Made by a program: the position numbers and the translations under genes. 26,739 nt of DNA from contig NW_003110981.1 of NCBI RefSeq assembly GCF_000003605.2, positions 1-26,739 on the forward strand, given 5' to 3'. Positions 10,316 through 26,739 of this stretch are shown here, piece after piece. Position 1 is the stretch's first letter, and every line of letters starts with the position of its first letter. The DNA is from Saccoglossus kowalevskii. Lineage: Eukaryota > Hemichordata > Enteropneusta > Harrimaniidae. The notes under the pieces were generated by a model. That model had not been told where the DNA came from, made no database searches, and saw only the letters and a program-made list of their open reading frames with translations.

Positions 10316-13300
10316 GTAAGTACAAACAGCATTGTTCCGGAGCACACAGCTTGATATATCTGTTTGGATCCTGTAGTTGAAATGTCACGTAAAATGCATT
10401 CACCGCAAATATTTTGTTTTCATGTTCGTATGTCGTGATAACGCTTGTATATCAAAGGTCGGCATCATGGTGGTCAGATATAAGACGATAGATTTGAATT
10501 ATTCTTGAAAATAAGGAACAATAATTGTTTCGATATTTGACAAGTTAAAAAACCGTGTATAGCATAAATCTAAATTACAGTGTCCTTGTGAATAATAGTA
10601 GACTTGCCTAATACAACGTTATTATGCAGTAAAATGCGCATGCTCAGAGTGCACGCGCTGCTAATTATAATACATTTTCACAGTGAATCTAAGTTGAAAA
10701 AATCGAATGCCTTGGTGTGTATTATTCTATGACGGTATATACCGATACTGAGAACACGCGACTGAGTTTTAGAAGACTTACCTACCCGTCAATTGTTGAA
10801 TACACTCAATAAAGGTTAATAGGTTTGCTGTCCAACGGTTACTTATATACGACACGAATAAAGTCGTACTTTACCCGAGTTTTGAAATAGAATGGTAAGC
10901 GTTTGTCATGATTACATAGTTTTATATGACTCTGGGGAGTACAACGCAAAAGTATTGTTTCGTTTACTTGGTAACCATATGATTTACAGTTATGCACTTT
11001 GACTGAGTATATAGACAGAACAGAAACAGGAATGTTAACAACAAATGTAGAGTGACATGCATGTGGCAATGTACAATTGTTAACCCCCAACAACGGTGGA
11101 TATACTAGTTTTAAAAATCTTCAGAGCTCTACTATTTTACCGAATAAATCTTAAAACAGAAATTATGGCACTCAACCATGGCAATCGTCTAGGGCGCCCT
11201 CGTAGAGCTGAATGCATGTATGCACACAAATATATAAGTTGAACAAGTTCAAGAGCAATGAATGATGTTATCAAGGACGACTTTTTTACTTTCATGGTTG
11301 CACAAACCTAATTTTAGTAGCTTTAGCTAGACGAAGAATTAATTATTAGAAGCACAAACATAGCCATTCTGTACATTCCCTGGGGCACAGTTATATGCAC
11401 ATGGGGTCCCCGTTCACATTAGAGTTGAATACGGAGCTGCACACCGTTTGAAGTTAGGCTTATGTCAACATCATTTTGTTTCGAACAAATATACTGTACA
11501 TAGTAATATGTAAATATGCTGTCAAAACACGCAAATTACGTAACAAATACAAACACAGTCCACGACTATAAAATTACAGATCGAATGTCTCAAAGAGCTC
11601 GCTAGTCAATTAGTTAGTCAAAGAGGAGAGAAAGCAAACTTGGCAAACTAGTGATTTCATGAATAATGCCGCTTGCCGTGTTCCATGTCAAATTAAACAG
11701 GAGGAGGGTACCGGGGTATACGAAAATGTCAGCAGGTAAAACAGGAATATGTCTACCTGTAATGCACGAATCTGATTGGCTGTCATCATCATGGGGTATA
11801 ATAATCATTATGGCAGTCTCCATGTGTCAATAATTCGAAATAAATATATTTTACACGCGTCGTATTCATTCTACAGGGAAAGGGTCTTGTATGTCAGAGG
11901 TGTTTTCAGTGTACCAATAACAGAAGTCCGAATGTTTGGTCCTCTAATATCCGCCACTGAGTGCACGGTTATGGCCATCTATGTTAGAACACATAAATTA
12001 TAATAAAGATTACATTTCCATTGAAAAACTATTTTAATCTATATTTATTTAAATAATGAAATTCATTATTACTATTATTATTATCATAGAGTAGTGCCTA
12101 TATTATGTGATGCCAATGAATTGATTCAACATCACACTACTACCGTATTTTCTTATTCATTTCTGAAAAGAGCATTGTATTTATACAGCTGATATAGGAC
12201 CTTGATGTTAAGCGCTTATTGTGAATAATCTTTTTCATGAAATTCATTTGTAGTGGTAATTAATTTGTAGTGGCAATGCTAGAATATAATAAATTAATAA
12301 TGAACTATCAATGTTAATGTTAATGTCATGTGTGAATTTTCTAGGTTGTAAACCACCACTGATCCGATATTCCATGTTTAGAGTTTAATCACTGGCCAAC
12401 CAAACCACTTAATATTCACTATAAACATGTATGGTAACAAACTCGCGCCGATATTTATCAGATTCATTTTTTGAAAGATAATTATCTCAGACAACTATAT
12501 ACTTTGCAGTTATTGGTAGTTGCAGCAAAAGCTGATTCGCAATGGTAGAAAAAGACGACCACAGTGAAAAAGTCACATCGCTCTGAACGAATGTGAAATG
12601 AATACATCATTTAAGCATGGCTGTTGCCATATCATTGCTACTTCCAACCATTCGACTGCAGAATTAAACATTATTGATTTTCCACACATTGAGTATAGTC
12701 AAAAAGCAATTGTACAAATAGCCGTGTTTTTGAAATAATAGGAAATACTCAATACTGTATTTGGTACACTTTCAACATTGCAACCTCAAATATGAAAATC
12801 ATCTACACGTAATCATTTTCTTAGGATATTTTAGTTTCGGAAGAGGTGTTCAATATTTAAATTTATTCAGGCAAGTTCACAAAACTTGAGTGAACTTTTT
12901 CTCTGAACACCGACAACAGTATATCATTTAACTGTTTCATATCACATCATAGAATACATGACACATGTGCAAAGAAAACCCAGACTCAGGCGAGCGTGCA
13001 GATGACACATACCTTTTAGGGAAACATGATCGACCCAAAGTAGCACACTTTCATTACATAGTAAAGCTTTATTCATCCAAACCACCAGCCTCCTTCTCTC
13101 CTTCTTCTGTTCCTCCTCTAACACAATCTTACCAACTCTACCATAGAATTCTAAGGCGTGGAAGAGTAATCTGCGAGCATCCAGCCGCTACACCCGTTAG
13201 CATGATTACGTGACTACCAGGGATGTGTCTCACGGTTAAGCATTGCGTAGTTGCCACTATTAAAAACAATTAGCACATCGTTTAATTCTAAAAGTCCTTT

Positions 13301-14656
13301 AATATATGTGTACCCTAATAATATAAGTTGTTGATCCTAAATAATACTGTAACGTCATGTGAACTAAATATGCATACGTGATATTATTATGATAACATAT
13401 GCCTCTGGAACAAATTTGAGCTGTCCTTTAGCTGAAGTGGAAAGATCTATCATTACAAAATATTATTGAGTTACATATGATTCTGTCGATCATGAATACA
13501 TGTTTGCGATTATCAAGTAATACATTCGCGGGCGCGAGTTCTATTACAGAATGATTTTAAAACATTACAAAATATGCCGCTCAAATCATTATATTCAAAC
13601 TCGCAAAGTATATTAACTATTCTAAAAAGTATCTTAGAATTACGTATTCCATACTTGTAAACTTCTTAAAAGCTTAATAAAAACCTTATGTTGCAAATAC
13701 TTCGTCTAAAGACATGTTTAAATTCATTATCATGAAGGATTTCACAAAATTATTACATAAAATGTAAAATATGGGCACTCACAAAAACAAAATTCAACAC
13801 CACGGAATGAAATATCAAGCATGCACACATGTTACATAAACTAAGCAATAGTTGTAAGACTTAGATAATGTTCATAGTTGTTGATTCCTACATGTGTTTT
13901 CTTTATGAAGAGAATTGTTTATTTAACTTGCGTTTACCTGATAATATAATAATAATATTAGTATTTTATATAAAGTATATTTTTTACTGGTTGATTAATA
14001 AGTCATTCTAAACTTTCTTTCTTATTTTGGAAAATGTTCAGAACAGCGACAAGTCGTCTGGCTTGATGGTCACTTTTTATGACCCAACCACCGTGACGAC
14101 TGATAATTAGTTGATCTTGAAAGTTCAACGAAATTTCTGTTGTTAATTAATCAATCGAGTTTTGGCAATTGTACGCCTTTTCGTTGGTTATAAGTTGGCT
14201 TTTAAACTACATGGCTTCTCTGCTAATAAGTTGATTTTGAACACCCAGCTGTTCAGCCAACATTTACCCTTTAACACAAACGTCTTGCATACTTGATTCC
14301 AAATTTCGCGTTACAAGCGTCATGTAATTTTATAGATTCAATAAAACAAGTTTAAGAGACTGTCAACATTTGTTCAAGAAAACAATTTATAATTTAACAT
14401 CAAATATAAAACTGCAGACATTGTGTTTCACTCTCTTATCGAGTAATAATTTCTATGCGACATTGCGCCAAATGATGTCTTTGTATCACAGCATAAAATT
14501 TGATCTGATCCTGTGTTGCCACACAAGTTTTGAAGCTGAATATTAAATTTATTCAGCGATAAACAGTTTTTTTTGGAAGCATTCTTATATGATAGCATTT
14601 TTGTCTCAATACCATCAATTTGTGCTAACATATGTTTTTATTTTGTTTTATTTCAG
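10316..14656 (+). other. Non-coding stretch upstream of CBS copy B (intergenic or 5' UTR intron)
   Basis: No coding exon was recognised on either strand. The sequence is AT-rich, with ATT-type simple repeats near 12060-12090 and imperfect TAATAAGTTGATTTT-like repeats between 14000 and 14260. It ends in a pyrimidine tract and TTTCAG at 14656. Confidence 0.55.
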
Positions 14657-14700
14657 TTTAGTCAAAGTCTCATTTGGTTTAACAGATATATATTGGCACA
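14657..14700 (+). promoter_or_regulatory. 5' UTR segment of CBS copy B
   Basis: These 44 bases lie between the acceptor TTATTTCAG and the start codon, with no upstream ATG. The start context is CACAATGG, a good animal initiation context. Confidence 0.5.
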
Positions 14701-24268
<9,568 letters not shown>

Positions 24269-24293
<25 letters not shown>

Positions 24294-24436
24294 AGGCACC
24301 ACGATCCTGTTAATCTAAAAACATGTCTAAATTAAGAGAGTGTGTTATTTTTAAATTATATGCACGTGTTAGAACATAATTAATTAAGTATGTTTTATTT
24401 ATTTATTTGAAGTGTTGGTTGTGAGGTTTTAATAAA
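24269..24436 (+). other. CBS copy B last exon with short coding tail and 3' UTR
   Basis: After ACCAACAG, joining to exon 12 adds E-ALPIEGI and stops at TAA 24291-24293. Copy A stops at once at this junction. The rest is 3' UTR to AATAAA. Confidence 0.55.
24431..24436 (+). terminator. Poly(A) signal of CBS copy B
   Basis: AATAAA lies at the aligned position of the copy A signal, followed by the same ACGACT and TAGTATTTTAG sequence. Confidence 0.6.
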
Positions 24437-25950
24437 CGACTATAGTATTTTAGTTATTTTACTGCTTCTGCAAACGCTGAACATAGAAAGTATCGGGTGT
24501 GCTCGTTGCTTCATGTATATCATGTGGTTATTTCTCTTACTAATTTTATGTCATGTAGTGCAGTGTAATTGTCCCATTATTAATATTTGACGAATAAATT
24601 ATACCATTTGCCTTATACATTACAAATTAAATTAACTTCATTATTTCATATAATAAAGAAAATATTTGAAACCAAGGTCTGTAAAATAAATAGACTGCCC
24701 GAGAATATTTAAAGGATAAAGTTATATACATATGGTGTGTTTCAATTTGTGCATCGGTCTTCATTGATTCACTTGTTATTCATTATGTAACTTCTATATC
24801 TTACATTGTAGAACACAACGTCATATTAGTGGTCATATAATATAAAAATATATTTTACTCTTGCATCATGACTATATTATTGTGACTTTGATTGCATGAT
24901 CCTGTTTTTCAATTTTTATCACGCCTAAATATATAATATTGCAGTTATTTTGTTCTACGTTGAGTTTTTGTACATTAAAAGTAAATCCTATAAACTTATT
25001 AGGATGTTTAACGTTCTTCATAATATAATGGACATTATTATATTAGACAGGCTTAGAGAAATTTTACTACAAATCAAACGAACTATTCGACTAACATCTG
25101 CACACACATGCACATCACGACCATTTTCGAATAATCATCAATATATATATTTTGATGCCATCACATCTGTCTATGTGGAAGAAAACAATATTGAGACTGT
25201 CTTGTTTATATTTTATTTCTCCCGATGATCAGAGCGAATTGTATTCATCGTGGTTTGCTTCCAACATACTTGTTTTCAGATTGAATGTTTTTATCAGATT
25301 TGGAACGTCATTATATTGCTTAGTTCTCAAGAAACAAATTGAAATATACTTTGTGACAGACAATTTCTTGTATTTCAGTAAGGGTTTCTTTTTAAATTAT
25401 GTAGTATAGCTATTGTCCTCGGTTTGGTTAAGTTGACAATCACCACCAGAATGTACACTTGGCTTTGTGATTCTTACACTTCCCAATAACTCAATAATAA
25501 CACAACTATAATCACTACCCAATATCACATGCATAACGTGCGAATCACCATAGTACGACGTAGAACAGTGGTGTTTCGTATTGTTTTTCATTTTACCTGT
25601 TATACATACGTCACAAACCGAACTTCTTTTCCCGCATTAAAATGACCCCACGCAAAGCTCTCACCAAGATTGTTATATTGTCTCATGATACATTAATGTA
25701 ATTGCGCTCGGATATTTTGCATTCTTAACATTATAATAGCATTATAATACTTCAGGAATAAATTGTTTCTAGCTACTTTACATGCTTAACATATCAAAAC
25801 AGAATATATTTCAATACCCGGGACAGCAGCCATACACAGATCACATGTATTACATAGTTGGGTATTTAGAATTCAACATTTAGATATAGATAACCTATAG
25901 TTGATGCAGTAAAATCTTGTCAAACTATTATGTTGTGTCGAACTTAAGAC
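24437..25950. other. 3' flank of copy B, inside the duplicated unit
   Basis: This aligns in blocks with 5574-6720. A stretch of about 790 bases (roughly 24790-25580) has no counterpart after copy A and holds a 92-codon ORF at 24950-25228 with no recognised motif. Confidence 0.65.
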
Positions 25951-26739
25951 GGACGCTACGCAATAGCACAGCACATAGATCTTTACATGGTCCCCAGTGG
26001 GCGCTCCCCGCATACCACAGTGGCTTGTGTGTAATTGAGTTTCGTCAGTCTACGCGTTGCCACGTAGCATTGATCAACGTTGTTTTTTACACTCATTCAA
26101 TTTTATTTCCGAGGTAGCAATTAAGCGAGTATTTTCGAAGTTTAAACATATACGTAGATGTACAACTCCATTGCATGCATACGGAGGGCTGAAACCCGCC
26201 ACCCTCACTCAGGTGCATTCCAGCATGGTGCAGATTTCAAGAGGTTTTTAGTCGCGTCATTATTCGGGTTTTTTATTCCTGTTTTGTTTTCAGCACGGCT
26301 TATGTGCCGCTTACAGGGTTCGCAGTTTCTACTATTTCATGTATGATCGTTGCTAATTTTGAATTTTCTTCATCTATGTGTACGTAGTTACTCCACAGAT
26401 TTGTAATAAAATTTGAGATCCGTGTGCTTATGGCGATGGCATTACACTCTGATTATCAGTGTGTGCATGGTTTTATGATGTGGTAGAGTGTAAACGTTCT
26501 GTATTCGCATTCCGTTCTCGTCATACGTGAGAGCCTCATACTGCACGCAGTTGGCAGAGGTGCCTGACCTGGTCAAAGTTCATATGTAAATGCATGCCCC
26601 CACCAACCAGAATAAATTTGAATAGATTTGTAAATTTACGACAATACGCCTGATGGTACAATTTTTAGTGATGAAAACCATTGAGGATTTTGAATATTGC
26701 AGATATGAACAAGTATAACTACCTATATCATGTGATTAG
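25950..26739. other. Unassigned sequence past the duplicated unit
   Basis: Homology with the copy A flank ends near 25950. The sequence is less AT-rich (about 26000-26600) with overlapping short plus-strand ORFs, none with recognisable motifs. It could be an unknown repeat, or 3' or 5' sequence of a neighbouring gene. Confidence 0.45.

Noticed and set aside
11614..12003. Opposed ORFs of 69-75 codons
   Set aside because: Length is at chance level for overlapping frames, and no motif or splice context was seen.
12942..13213. Opposed ORFs of 82 (+) and 60 (-) codons, the - strand one rich in Glu/Lys/Arg
   Set aside because: The bias comes from a pyrimidine-rich tract (CCTCCTTCTCTCC). There is no family motif, start context or splice support.
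24950..25228. 92-codon + strand ORF in the copy-B-specific insertion
   Set aside because: No recognisable motif or coding signal. Kept only as part of the insertion finding.

Overview
This is eukaryotic, almost certainly animal, nuclear DNA. It is AT-rich, its genes are split by GT-AG introns, and it carries mariner and LINE remnants and a short interstitial TTAGGG-type array. No operon, rRNA, tRNA or bacterial feature was seen. A marine invertebrate such as a mollusc would fit, but that is inference and the species cannot be read from the sequence.

The recognisable cellular genes are two tandem, same-strand copies of a cystathionine beta-synthase (CBS) gene, the PLP enzyme that condenses homocysteine with serine in transsulfuration. 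Copy A (706-5410, + strand) enters the window at its sixth coding exon. It supplies the end of the catalytic core and the C-terminal regulatory (Bateman/CBS-motif) domain, 260 residues in all, with no break. Copy B (14701-24293, + strand) is present from its start codon: exon 1 has the heme-binding Cys/His pair, exon 3 the PLP lysine, exon 5 the PLP-phosphate glycine loop. Copy B has lost 55 bases of exon 7, which shifts the frame and gives a stop after about 313 residues. Its later exons (8-13) are still clean in frame. Both copies also share a shortened, altered exon 6 in which two usually invariant catalytic-core motifs are missing.

Layout: 1-705, intron 5 of copy A; 706-5573, copy A exons 6-13 and poly(A) signal, with a LINE reverse-transcriptase fragment in intron 9; 5574-6720, 3' flank that is also duplicated; 6890-8128, a decayed mariner on the - strand; 8405-8790, an L1/Tx1-like LINE remnant; about 8860-14656, intergenic or 5' intron sequence with one weak candidate non-coding first exon near 10.3 kb; 14657-24436, copy B. 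Copy B's intron 5 holds a 760-bp inverted-repeat element full of short tandem repeats, then an inverted telomere-like array. The segment 24437-25950 is the duplicated 3' flank, and 25950-26739 is unassigned.

The duplicated unit covers at least about 80-6720 (A) and 19298-25950 (B), offset by about 19.2 kb. Exons are over 90% identical and introns are alignable but carry copy-specific insertions. As laid out, intact exons 6-13 (A) lie upstream of exons 1-5, which are followed by a broken exon 6-13 set (B). Whether copy A has its own exons 1-5 outside the window decides which gene, if any, makes full-length enzyme.
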